Assembly: GCA_017396865.1 (NCBI GenBank)
Contig: JAFQKO010000150.1
Coordinates: 1-7,137, forward strand
Origin: Clostridia bacterium
GTDB lineage: Bacteria; Bacillota_A; Clostridia; Oscillospirales; QAKW01
Direction: 5' to 3'
Length of the DNA: 7,137 nucleotides
Within the stretch, counting starts at the first letter, position 1; each line of letters opens with the position of its first letter. This document shows, one piece after another, positions 1-6,112 of the stretch. The translations under genes were made by a program, and so were the position numbers. Under the pieces are notes generated by a model, which was not told the origin of the DNA, made no database searches, and saw only the letters and a program-made list of their open reading frames with translations.

Positions 1-4
1 TCAA

Positions 5-868
5 TTATGCCTTGTTAACGGAACCGAAGAGCTCCATCTTTTCCTTAACGGTAGCCTTGATGGCTTCAAAGCCGGGGGCCAGTAGCTTTCTGGGGTCGAA
101 GCCCTTGCCTTCCTGGTCCTTACCTGCTTCGATATACTTGCGGGTTGCATCAGCAAAGGAAAGCTGGCACTCGGTGTTTACGTTGATCTTGGCAACGCCC
201 AGAGAGATTGCCTTCTGGATCATATCGGCGGGGATGCCGGTACCACCGTGCAGAACGAGGGGCATACCTGCGGTAGCGGCCTGGATCTTCTCCAGAGCCT
301 CGAAATCAAGGCCTGCCCAGTTGGCGGGATACTTGCCGTGGATGTTGCCGATACCGGCAGCCAGGAAGTCTACGCCCAGATCGGCGATCTTCTTGCACTC
401 TGCGGGATCAGCCACTTCGCCGCGGCCGATAACGCCGTCCTCTTCGCCGCCGATGGAGCCGACCTCGGCCTCAACGGACATACCCTTGGCATTTGCCAGA
501 GCGATGATCTCCTTGGTCTTCTCGATGTTCTCTTCGATACCGTAGTGGGAACCGTCGAACATAACGGAAGAGAAGCCGTCAGTGATTACCTTCTTGGCGC
601 CTTCGTAGGAGCCGTGGTCCAGATGAACGGCAACGGGAACGGTGATGTTGAGCTCCTCGATCATGCCCTTCACCATGCCCATGACGGTTTTATAACCGCA
701 CATATATTTGCCTGCGCCCTCGGAAACACCGAGGATGACGGGGGAGCGGTTCTCTTCAGCGGTCAAAAGGATCGCCTTGGTCCACTCCAGGTTGTTGATG
801 TTGAACTGACCGACGGCATAGTGGCCCTCATAGGCCTTCTTTACCATCTCTTTTGCGGAAACGAGCAT
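5..868 (-). CDS. fba: Class II fructose-1,6-bisphosphate aldolase
   Basis: This is a complete 287-residue cytoplasmic enzyme of glycolysis and gluconeogenesis that reversibly cleaves fructose 1,6-bisphosphate into dihydroxyacetone phosphate and glyceraldehyde 3-phosphate with a divalent metal, usually zinc. Visible motifs follow the class II (FbaA/GatY-type) order: VHLDHG at 81-86, with the catalytic Asp84 and metal ligand His85; VEAEVG at 132-137, with Glu135; GNIHGKY at 174-180, with His177; LHGGTGIP at 206-213, with His207; and the phosphate-binding KINVNTE at 227-233. Length is normal for the shorter class II enzymes. The ATG is preceded by AGGAGG (877-882) at 8 nt spacing, which settles the start. 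The stop is TAA. Only 4 bases follow the stop, so a terminator cannot be judged. A sister enzyme for tagatose bisphosphate (GatY/KbaY) has the same motifs; the lone position, without galactitol or tagatose genes in view, makes Fba the better call by inference. Confidence 0.93.
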   Translation of the reverse strand: MLVSAKEMVKKAYEGHYAVGQFNINNLEWTKAILLTAEENRSPVILGVSEGAGKYMCGYKTVMGMVKGMIEELNITVPVAVHLDHGSYEGAKKVITDGFSSVMFDGSHYGIEENIEKTKEIIALANAKGMSVEAEVGSIGGEEDGVIGRGEVADPAECKKIADLGVDFLAAGIGNIHGKYPANWAGLDFEALEKIQAATAGMPLVLHGGTGIPADMIQKAISLGVAKINVNTECQLSFADATRKYIEAGKDQEGKGFDPRKLLAPGFEAIKATVKEKMELFGSVNKA

Positions 869-901
869 TTTGAAATCCTCCTAATAAAAATTACTATCGT
901 T

Positions 902-930
902 ATTATAAGACACTCAAACAAAAAAATCAA
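902..930 (-). promoter_or_regulatory. Sigma-A-type promoter of fba
   Basis: Read on the minus strand, a perfect -10 TATAAT (902-907) lies 17 bp from a -35 TTGATT (925-930, 4 of 6 to TTGACA). It points at the fba start, with an untranslated leader of roughly 25-30 nt containing AGGAGG. No operator or riboswitch is visible in the short leader. Its -35 box is 8 bp from the -35 box of the opposing degV promoter. Confidence 0.75.
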
Positions 931-938
931 CAATTTCT

Positions 939-967
939 TTGACATTTCCCGAAACATCAGTTATACT
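939..967 (+). promoter_or_regulatory. Sigma-A-type promoter of degV-mnmA
   Basis: A perfect -35 TTGACA (939-944) is followed after 17 bp by TATACT (962-967, 5 of 6 to TATAAT). Transcription would begin near 974 and give a leader of about 38 nt before the degV ATG. This is a strong housekeeping-type promoter, divergent from that of fba. No repressor site is obvious. Confidence 0.8.
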
Positions 968-1011
968 TAACAATAGATTAATATGATTTTAGGGAAAGGA
1001 TTGTTGAAAAA

Positions 1012-1872
1012 ATGAATAAAATCATTATATCTGCCGATAGCACTTGTGATCTTTCACCCGCTTTGAAAGAGCAATATGGCTTTCATATCGTACCGCTCTA
1101 CGTCAATTTGGGCGATGATTCGTTTCAGGACGGTGTGACCATCACACCGGAGGATATTTACGCCTTTGTTGCCGCCAATAAGCAGCTTCCCAAAACTGCG
1201 GCCGCAACGATTCCCGACTACGTTGAAGCCTTCTCTCAGTTTACCAAGGAGGGCTACGACGTCATTCATTTTAATATTTCGTCTTCCATGTCGGTCACCT
1301 ATCATAATGCCACCCTGGCAGCCGAAGAGGTCGAGGGCGAGGGCAAGGTCTACGTTGTCGATAGCGCCAATCTCTCCACCGGTACCGCTTTGCTGATGCT
1401 GGATGCTTATGATATGAAGGAAGCAGGTAAGAGCGCCGAGGAGATCGTTGCCGAGATCGAAAAGCGCGTTCCCTTGGTGCGTGCCAGTTTCGTGGTCGAT
1501 ACCTTGGATTATCTCAAGATGGGCGGTCGCTGCTCCGCAGTTGCGGCGCTGGGTGCCAATCTGCTGAAGCTCCATCCCCGCATTTACGTTTCCGGCGGTA
1601 AGATGGGCGCGGCCGAAAAGTATCGCGGCTCCATCGATAGTGTCATCGTAAAGTATGCCAACCAGATGCTGCAGGAAAATGCAGGTAAGGTGGTGGGCAA
1701 CCGGTGCTTTGTTACCCATACCAAATGCCGCCCCGAAACGGTGCAGATCGTGATCGATACCGTAAAGGCGGCAGGCATCTTTGAGGAGATCATCGAAACC
1801 GAGGCGGGCAGCGTGGTCAATAGCCATTGTGGCCCCGGTACCCTCGGTGTGCTCTTTGAGGTAACCGAATGA
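1012..1872 (+). CDS. DegV family fatty-acid-binding protein (FakB-like)
   Basis: This complete 286-residue soluble protein belongs to the DegV family, whose members bind one long-chain fatty acid. The characterised FakB members present it to the kinase FakA, so that exogenous fatty acids enter phospholipid synthesis. What is seen: the N-terminal family signature DSTCDL (9-14); Thr62 in the segment after the first domain's linker; the head-group loop ISSSMSVTY (89-97), where relatives usually read ISSxxSGTY; the segment LKMGGRCS (around 168-175); and the C-terminal HCGPGTLGVLF, matching the usual HxGPGxLG. The Val in place of Gly in SVTY is slightly unusual. The start ATG has AAAGGA (995-1000) 11 nt upstream, rather long but the best choice. 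The stop codon overlaps the mnmA start (ATGA). No FakA homologue is in view, so the ligand and kinase partner are inferred from the family only. Confidence 0.9.
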   Translation: MNKIIISADSTCDLSPALKEQYGFHIVPLYVNLGDDSFQDGVTITPEDIYAFVAANKQLPKTAAATIPDYVEAFSQFTKEGYDVIHFNISSSMSVTYHNATLAAEEVEGEGKVYVVDSANLSTGTALLMLDAYDMKEAGKSAEEIVAEIEKRVPLVRASFVVDTLDYLKMGGRCSAVAALGANLLKLHPRIYVSGGKMGAAEKYRGSIDSVIVKYANQMLQENAGKVVGNRCFVTHTKCRPETVQIVIDTVKAAGIFEEIIETEAGSVVNSHCGPGTLGVLFEVTE

Positions 1873-2909
1873 TCAAGGTCGCAGTCGGGCTGAGCGGCGG
1901 CGTGGATAGCGCCGTCAGCGTCCTGCTGCTGCGGCAGGCGGGCTTTGCACCGTACGGTGTCTTTTTGCAGATGCATGGCGTCGGCAATGAGGTTGAGGCG
2001 GCTCGCCGTGCTGCGGAAGAACTGCAGATCCCGTTTGCGGTAAAGGATCTGCGCCCCTTGTTTGAAAAAGAGGTGCTGCGCCCCTTTGCCGCCATGTATA
2101 AAAGAGGGGAGACCCCCAATCCCTGCATCCTGTGTAATCCTGCGGTCAAGTTCCGCGGGCTGCTGGAGGCAGCAGATGAGCTGGGCTGTGAAAAGATCGC
2201 AACCGGCCATTACGCGCAGGTGGAGCAGTGCGAGGGGCGCTTTTTGGTGCGCCGCTCGGAGGGCTCGGAAAAGGATCAAAGCTATATGCTTTACGGCTTG
2301 GGGCAGGAGGTGCTCTCCCGCCTGATTCTGCCGCTGGGGCAGGCAACCGATAAAGCTGAGGTGCGCCGCTTGGCGGAGCTGCAGGGCCTTTCCGCTTCCC
2401 AAAAGAAGGATTCGCAGGATATCTGTTTTCTGGAATCGGGCAGCTCCCATGCTGCGTTTATTGAGGCTTATACCGGCACACCTCCCGAAAAGGGCACGAT
2501 CGTTGATCCCCTCGGCAGGGTGCTGGGCACCCACAACGGCATTTGCTGCTATACGGTGGGTCAGCGCCGCGGATTGGGGGTGGCCGCCACCGAGCGGCTT
2601 TACGTGGCGGAGCTGGATCCGAAGGAGAATACCGTTGTGCTCGGCCCGAAGGAAACGGTGGAAACCGAGCAGGTGATTCTGCGGGATGCGGTTTTGCATC
2701 TCCCGTTGTCGCGGGAGGGGCTCACCGCTAAGGTGCGCTATCGGGATCGTGATACCGCGGTTCGGGTGGAGGAGCTCGGCGGGGGCAGGCTGCTGCTCTG
2801 TTTTGATGCTCCGAAATTTGCAGCCGCACCCGGTCAGAGCGCGGTGATTTATTGGAAAAATTTCGTAATCGGCGGCGGTTTTATCGAAAAAGCGCTAAAA
2901 AAAGTATAA
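1869..2909 (+). CDS. mnmA: tRNA-specific 2-thiouridylase MnmA
   Basis: This complete 346-residue cytoplasmic enzyme makes the 2-thio group of uridine 34 in the wobble position of tRNA-Lys, -Glu and -Gln, using ATP and sulfur relayed from a cysteine desulfurase. The N-terminal ATP-pyrophosphatase P-loop SGGVDS is at 9-14. TPNPCILCN (82-90) carries Cys89, aligned with the catalytic Cys102 of E. coli. ATGHYA is at 111-116 and KDQSYML at 135-141. DSQDICF (181-187) carries the second catalytic cysteine, Cys186. YTVGQRRGLG begins the central domain, and a beta-barrel domain follows. At 346 residues it is a little short, mainly because the segment after the first strands (about 33-45) lacks the longer loop common in relatives. 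The ATG overlaps the degV stop by 4 nt (ATGA), which predicts translational coupling. No hairpin terminator follows the TAA stop. Confidence 0.95.
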   Translation: MIKVAVGLSGGVDSAVSVLLLRQAGFAPYGVFLQMHGVGNEVEAARRAAEELQIPFAVKDLRPLFEKEVLRPFAAMYKRGETPNPCILCNPAVKFRGLLEAADELGCEKIATGHYAQVEQCEGRFLVRRSEGSEKDQSYMLYGLGQEVLSRLILPLGQATDKAEVRRLAELQGLSASQKKDSQDICFLESGSSHAAFIEAYTGTPPEKGTIVDPLGRVLGTHNGICCYTVGQRRGLGVAATERLYVAELDPKENTVVLGPKETVETEQVILRDAVLHLPLSREGLTAKVRYRDRDTAVRVEELGGGRLLLCFDAPKFAAAPGQSAVIYWKNFVIGGGFIEKALKKV

Positions 2910-2926
2910 AATTTCTAAATAAGCAC

Positions 2927-2955
2927 TTGCAATTTTGTACATTTTAATGTAATAT
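2927..2955 (+). promoter_or_regulatory. Probable promoter of the DUF3810-type membrane protein gene
   Basis: TTGCAA (2927-2932, 4 of 6 to TTGACA) is followed after 17 bp by TAATAT (2950-2955, 4 of 6), with TG at 2948-2949 nearby. The surrounding 2910-2970 is very A+T-rich, so alternative -10 boxes exist and the exact hexamers are uncertain. Because no terminator follows mnmA, read-through from the degV promoter may add to expression. Confidence 0.5.
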
Positions 2956-2996
2956 ATAGATATGTATATATCCTATGATAGGCGAGGAGGACGCAT

Positions 2997-4577
2997 ATGG
3001 CTGAAAATGAAAAGCTTGAAGGCATTCAGATGGAGGAATTAGAGGCTCTTGCCGGTGAATTCACTCTTGATGATTTAGCCCAGTACGACAATGAATTGGA
3101 ATTTGATGTAACCGATCTGGAATCCATCAAGCCCGTCTATACCAAGAAAGAAAGAAACCGCTTGATCTTCATGAGCAACAAAGTTTCTTCCATTATTAAA
3201 TGGGTATTGGCAGGTCTGGGTCTGGTCGGTGTAGTTCTGTTTATTCTGGCAATGGTAAGCCCCGATATCAGCGAAGCGCTTACAACGACTGTTTCTAAAG
3301 CAGTTGTCGGTGTGTTGGCAACCGTGTCGAATCTTCTGCCCATCTCCTTGATGGAGGTGCTGGTGGTTGCGCTCGCAGCAGGTCTGCTGATTTATATCGG
3401 CTTCCTGGTATATAAGACCATCCGCGAGAAGGAAGGCGTGAAGATCGCCGGTATCTGGATGCAGTTTGTTTATACGCTGTTTGCAGTGATCGGTGTTGGT
3501 TTCTTGCTCTTCTCTCTCTGCTATGGCGTTACCATCTTCCGTCCTTATCTTTATAAAACAAGCTTTAAGGGTGCATATCAGCCCCAGCTGTTTACCGAGC
3601 AGACCATGGGCAGTGCTCTGATCTACTATACCGAGAAGGTGAACGAGGTTGCTGTTGGTGGTATGTCCAACATCTTCTTCGCAGCAGACGGTAGCTCTCA
3701 GTATGCCAGCAAGGGCAGCTCCATTGAAGAGATCGGCGCCGCTGTTAATGAGTGCTTCAAGGTTGCCGCCAAGGATAAAGGCTTTGCCTTCCTGGATGGA
3801 CCCGACGTTGTTGTTAAGGAAATGCTCGCAGCTCCCCTCTATTCCATGATGGGTGTCGGCAGTATGTATTCTCCCTTCACCGGTGAGATCCTTGTTAACC
3901 CCGATTATCCCGAAATGGTTGTGCCGATGCAGATCGCCCGTGCGATCGCTAAGCAGCGCGGTGTAGCTGATGACGGCGATGCCAGCTTCGTAGCATATCT
4001 GGTTTGCACCAAGTATGCCGACGTTGCGGCAAAGACCAATAAGAAATATAACTTCGACTACATTAAGTATTCCGCCTACATGGATGCATATATGGAGGTT
4101 GGCAACGTTGCCTATCTGGCAAACACCAATATCCATCTCTACTGCACTTCTGCTTTGAAGGAAGATGCCAAGAAGGATATGATCGCCTACGTGAAGGCCT
4201 TGGATGCCCTTTATGGCAATACCGCAAACCTCGAGTTCGTAGCCGCCATGGAGCGTACCCCCTCCAACGACTATTTGCAGCTCCCCAAGGTTCTGTATAT
4301 GGACTTCAATCAGCGTGTAAGCGACGGTCATATTAAGCTGACCTACAACACTAACGATAACCCGGTTCCCGTTAACAGCACCATCTACTACTACATGAGA
4401 TACCTGGTTACCGACTTTGTACAGCATGAGGCTGCTTGGAAGAATGAAGCTACGGAGCTTTGGGAAGAGAAGAACAATAAGCCTGAGCTCAACGATGGTT
4501 CTGCCGATTCCATCAACCCCTTCCAGCAGAATGAAAGACCGACCCCCGGTGCTTCTTCTGAATCGGACGAAACCTGA
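2997..4577 (+). CDS. DUF3810-like membrane protein with degenerate zinc-peptidase motif
   Basis: This is a complete 526-residue protein. An acidic tail of about 50 residues comes first, then three predicted membrane helices (about 66-88, 113-138 and 154-181), a long region expected outside the membrane (about 190-480), and a charged, Pro/Ser-rich C-terminus (about 490-526). I recognise the DUF3810 pattern from memory: a PISLMEVL-like segment at the second helix, CYGVTIFRPYL (175-185), PFTGEILVN (293-301), then IARAIAKQRG (313-322) and DASFVAYL (328-335). Typical members read PFTGEANVN, AHEMAHQRG and DEANFIAYL, as in a gluzincin-type metallopeptidase. Here HExxH has become RAIAK (315-319) and the later Glu is Asp328, so zinc binding and peptidase activity are probably lost. 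An HE pair at 477-478 belongs to HEAAW and is not a substitute. AGGAGG (2985-2990) lies 6 nt before the ATG. The gene ends TGA-TAA before a strong terminator. Its physiological role is unknown. Family assignment is fairly sure; loss of activity is inference. Confidence 0.8.
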   Translation: MAENEKLEGIQMEELEALAGEFTLDDLAQYDNELEFDVTDLESIKPVYTKKERNRLIFMSNKVSSIIKWVLAGLGLVGVVLFILAMVSPDISEALTTTVSKAVVGVLATVSNLLPISLMEVLVVALAAGLLIYIGFLVYKTIREKEGVKIAGIWMQFVYTLFAVIGVGFLLFSLCYGVTIFRPYLYKTSFKGAYQPQLFTEQTMGSALIYYTEKVNEVAVGGMSNIFFAADGSSQYASKGSSIEEIGAAVNECFKVAAKDKGFAFLDGPDVVVKEMLAAPLYSMMGVGSMYSPFTGEILVNPDYPEMVVPMQIARAIAKQRGVADDGDASFVAYLVCTKYADVAAKTNKKYNFDYIKYSAYMDAYMEVGNVAYLANTNIHLYCTSALKEDAKKDMIAYVKALDALYGNTANLEFVAAMERTPSNDYLQLPKVLYMDFNQRVSDGHIKLTYNTNDNPVPVNSTIYYYMRYLVTDFVQHEAAWKNEATELWEEKNNKPELNDGSADSINPFQQNERPTPGASSESDET

Positions 4578-4581
4578 TAAT

Positions 4582-4612
4582 AAAACCACCCTGCTGAGCA
4601 GGGTGGTTTTTT
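4582..4612 (+). terminator. Rho-independent terminator after the DUF3810-like gene
   Basis: A perfect 13-bp stem (4582-4594 with 4598-4610, core CCACCCTGC/GCAGGGTGG) with a TGA loop runs into six T residues (4607-4612). It begins 4 nt after the TGA stop. The A-run on the left arm means it could also work on the minus strand, as a backstop for ydbC. Confidence 0.93.
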
Positions 4613-4625
4613 CATCCTTATATAA

Positions 4626-4659
4626 ATATAAAGAGCACCCGATGGGGTGCTCTTTATAT
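4626..4659 (-). terminator. Rho-independent terminator of ydbC (minus strand)
   Basis: A perfect 15-bp stem (4626-4640 with 4645-4659, core AGAGCACCC/GGGTGCTCT) has a 4-nt loop. It starts 11 nt beyond the ydbC stop, read on the minus strand. On that strand the stem runs into T-rich sequence broken by A residues. On the plus strand it is followed by GCGGCC without a T tract, so minus-strand termination is the better reading. With the preceding hairpin it insulates the convergent genes. Confidence 0.8.
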
Positions 4660-4670
4660 GCGGCCGGCGC

Positions 4671-4895
4671 TTAGCCTAAATTCATGGAGTTCAAAAGGTC
4701 TCTCAAGGCTTTCAGTTCTTCATCGGTAAAGGAAACGCCTTTGTTCATCTTGGTGCCGTCGGGCGACCACTCACGCAGGTCGTATTTGGGGGCACGCTCC
4801 ATCCAGCTGATCTTATTCAGCTGCTTTGCCCAGCCATTCGCGTTTTGCGGCAGATCGCCAAAATGTTCGGTGATCTCATACTTGAATTCTGCCAC
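4671..4895 (-). CDS. ydbC: YdbC/PC4-like single-stranded nucleic acid binding protein
   Basis: This is a small complete protein of 74 residues. Its sequence pattern (FKYEITEHFGDLP, then NGWAKQLNKISW, PKYDLREW and a C-terminal SFTDEELKALRDLL helix) matches what I recall of Lactococcus YdbC. That protein is a bacterial homologue of the eukaryotic coactivator PC4, folding as a beta-sheet plus helix that dimerises and binds single-stranded DNA. Key family positions visible are Trp at 22, the Trp of KISW, and the PKYDLREWSPDG strand-turn. The start codon is GTG (4893-4895 on the minus strand), chosen because AAGGAGG (4904-4910) lies 8 nt upstream and the family begins at this point. The gene has its own strong promoter and terminator, is divergent from the hrcA operon and convergent with the membrane protein gene. 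Its cellular job is not established; a role in transcription or DNA repair is only inferred from PC4. Confidence 0.85.
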   Translation of the reverse strand: MAEFKYEITEHFGDLPQNANGWAKQLNKISWMERAPKYDLREWSPDGTKMNKGVSFTDEELKALRDLLNSMNLG

Positions 4896-4927
4896 ACCGG
4901 ATCCCTCCTTTATATTAATATAAATAT

Positions 4928-4957
4928 ATTATATAAGCAGATATGGAGGAATGTCAA
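4928..4957 (-). promoter_or_regulatory. Consensus sigma-A promoter of ydbC
   Basis: On the minus strand a perfect TTGACA (4952-4957) and a perfect TATAAT (4928-4933) are separated by 18 bp. The region downstream to the ribosome binding site is almost purely A/T. Both hexamers match the consensus exactly, so high basal expression is expected. The 9-bp direct repeat at 4961-4980 sits just upstream of the -35 box. Confidence 0.85.
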
Positions 4958-4960
4958 GAA

Positions 4961-4980
4961 ATATTCACACGATATTCACA
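4961..4980. repeat. 9-bp direct repeat between divergent promoters
   Basis: ATATTCACA occurs at 4961-4969 and again at 4972-4980, a period of 11 bp or about one helical turn. It lies just upstream of the ydbC -35 box and 19 bp upstream of the hrcA -35 box. The position would suit a dimeric or tandem regulator contacting one face of the DNA. It does not match CIRCE or the CtsR heptad repeat. A chance repeat in A+T-rich sequence cannot be excluded. Confidence 0.5.
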
Positions 4981-4999
4981 AAAATTTTAATTTCAAGTG

Positions 5000-5028
5000 T
5001 TGACATTGCGCGAAAAACATGGTAAAGT
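5000..5028 (+). promoter_or_regulatory. Sigma-A-type promoter of hrcA-grpE-dnaK
   Basis: A perfect -35 TTGACA (5000-5005) is followed after 17 bp by TAAAGT (5023-5028, 4 of 6 to TATAAT). Transcription would start near 5035, at the left edge of the CIRCE element, which is the usual class I heat-shock arrangement in which HrcA bound to CIRCE blocks a vegetative promoter. Confidence 0.8.
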
Positions 5029-5035
5029 ATGGGTG

Positions 5036-5062
5036 TTAGCACTCGAAGGGTTAGAGTGCTAA
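5036..5062. promoter_or_regulatory. CIRCE operator (HrcA binding site)
   Basis: TTAGCACTC (5036-5044), a 9-nt spacer (5045-5053) and GAGTGCTAA (5054-5062) form a perfect match to the CIRCE consensus TTAGCACTC-N9-GAGTGCTAA. It overlaps the predicted transcription start and lies 18 nt before the hrcA ATG. Both half-sites are intact, so HrcA autoregulation of the operon is expected. In other bacteria HrcA needs GroEL for full activity, linking repression to free chaperonin; groESL is not in this window. Confidence 0.98.
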
Positions 5063-5080
5063 AAAATAGAAGGGTAGGAA

Positions 5081-6112
5081 ATGAGGATGAAAGAACGGCT
5101 GAACGTCATCTTAAAGGCCGCCGTGGAAGCCTACGTTGATTCGGGCGAACCGGTTTCCTCAAAACTGATATTGTCGCGCTCGGCGCTGGAGGTATCTTCG
5201 GCAACGGTCCGGAATGATTTGGCGGAGCTGGAGCGGGAAGGCTATTTGGAGCAGCCCCATACCAGCGCAGGCCGAGTTCCCACAGAGAAGGGCTATCGCT
5301 ATTACGTTGACCATCTGCTGCAAACGGCGATTCTGCCGGTAGAGCGTGCAACGAGCATTGAAGCTGCGCTGGAGGATCCAACCGGCAACGTGGATGAATT
5401 CTTGAAGCATGCGCTCTCTCGGTTCTCGGAGATCACCGGCTATACGGCTGCGGCGGTAATGGCGCATTCCGATGAGGATCGCATCATTAAGGTCGAGCTT
5501 GTTAAAACCGCTGATAATTGCCTGAACCTTGTGGCGATCACCAAGAGCGGAACGGTAAAGAACAGCTTTTGCCGATTCTACTTTTTGGCCGACGATTCGG
5601 AAATCGCATCCCTTTCCGAGCTGCTGAACCGCTTTTTGGGCGACGTTAGCTTTACCCGCCTGACCGACGAGGATTTTGCCGTTCTGGAGGAGCAGATCAC
5701 AGCCTTCCATCAGAATTGGAATTTTCTGGCAGGTGTAGTTAAAAACATGGTTGATTCCATCCGTAACCCTAAGGTTTTTGTATCCGGCCAAAGCAATCTG
5801 CTCTCGCACCCCGAATTTTATGAGGTGCATAAGGTGCAGAATGTGATGCGCTTCTTGAGCCACGAGGAGGAAATCCGCTCCTTGCTGAGCAAGCAGGAGG
5901 GCGAGGTTCTTTCCATTGCCATCGGCAGCGAGATTGCAGGCATCAATTTCAGCGACATGGGCTTGATCGTTCGGAAGTACGGCAGTAAGTCCGGCTTCGG
6001 CGCAATCAGCCTGCTGGGCCCAAAACGCATGGACTACGGTGCAAATGCATCGCAGGTGGAATACTTCGCAAAATGTATCGAACAATATTTAAAGGATAGG
6101 GAGGGTTCTTAA
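5081..6112 (+). CDS. hrcA: Heat-inducible transcription repressor HrcA
   Basis: This complete 343-residue repressor of class I heat-shock genes binds CIRCE, which is present directly upstream. The N-terminal winged helix-turn-helix is clear: SSATVRNDLAELEREGYLE (39-57), then QPHTSAGRVPTEKGYRYYVD (58-77). The central and C-terminal dimerisation and GAF-like regions include the family's VFVSGQSNLLSHPEF segment, with the terminal ISLLGPKRMDYG close to the usual IGPxRMxY. Length is normal. Two Met codons, 5081 and 5087, are possible starts. The first has AAGGG (5070-5074) at 6 nt spacing and the second has AGGA (5076-5079) at 7 nt; either gives a full HTH, and I keep 5081. Its TAA stop shares one base with the grpE ATG (TAATG), indicating coupled translation. 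Confidence 0.97.
   Translation: MRMKERLNVILKAAVEAYVDSGEPVSSKLILSRSALEVSSATVRNDLAELEREGYLEQPHTSAGRVPTEKGYRYYVDHLLQTAILPVERATSIEAALEDPTGNVDEFLKHALSRFSEITGYTAAAVMAHSDEDRIIKVELVKTADNCLNLVAITKSGTVKNSFCRFYFLADDSEIASLSELLNRFLGDVSFTRLTDEDFAVLEEQITAFHQNWNFLAGVVKNMVDSIRNPKVFVSGQSNLLSHPEFYEVHKVQNVMRFLSHEEEIRSLLSKQEGEVLSIAIGSEIAGINFSDMGLIVRKYGSKSGFGAISLLGPKRMDYGANASQVEYFAKCIEQYLKDREGS

Noticed and set aside
248..970. A 240-codon plus-strand open frame opposite fba
   Set aside because: It is antisense to an intact aldolase and runs through both divergent promoters. Its translation is unlike any family I know.
1584..2699. A 371-codon minus-strand open frame across degV and mnmA
   Set aside because: It is opposite two well-identified genes, gives no recognisable protein and has no ribosome binding site of note.
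2936..2951. TACATT-TT-AATGTA inverted repeat as a terminator of mnmA
   Set aside because: The stem is 6 A/T-rich base pairs with a 2-nt loop and no T tract. It falls inside the predicted promoter spacer and would not be stable.
2971..2990. Possible pairing of TCCT (2971-2974) with the AGGA of the ribosome binding site, as an RNA switch
   Set aside because: Only four pairs are supported, with no alternative structure or extended stem; this is chance-level.
4425..4439. HEAAW (residues 477-481) of the membrane protein as a replacement zinc motif
   Set aside because: It lacks the second His, sits about 160 residues after the family's metal site near the C-terminal tail, and has no supporting ligand pattern.
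3075..4589. A 504-codon open frame on the minus strand, antisense to the DUF3810-like gene
   Set aside because: It lies entirely opposite a gene with a strong ribosome binding site, membrane helices and family motifs. Its translation shows no recognisable domain and it runs through the terminator region. It is a shadow of the codon bias on the other strand.
4896..5080. CtsR operator in the hrcA-ydbC control region
   Set aside because: No GGTCAAA-type tandem heptads are present; the direct repeat there is ATATTCACA.
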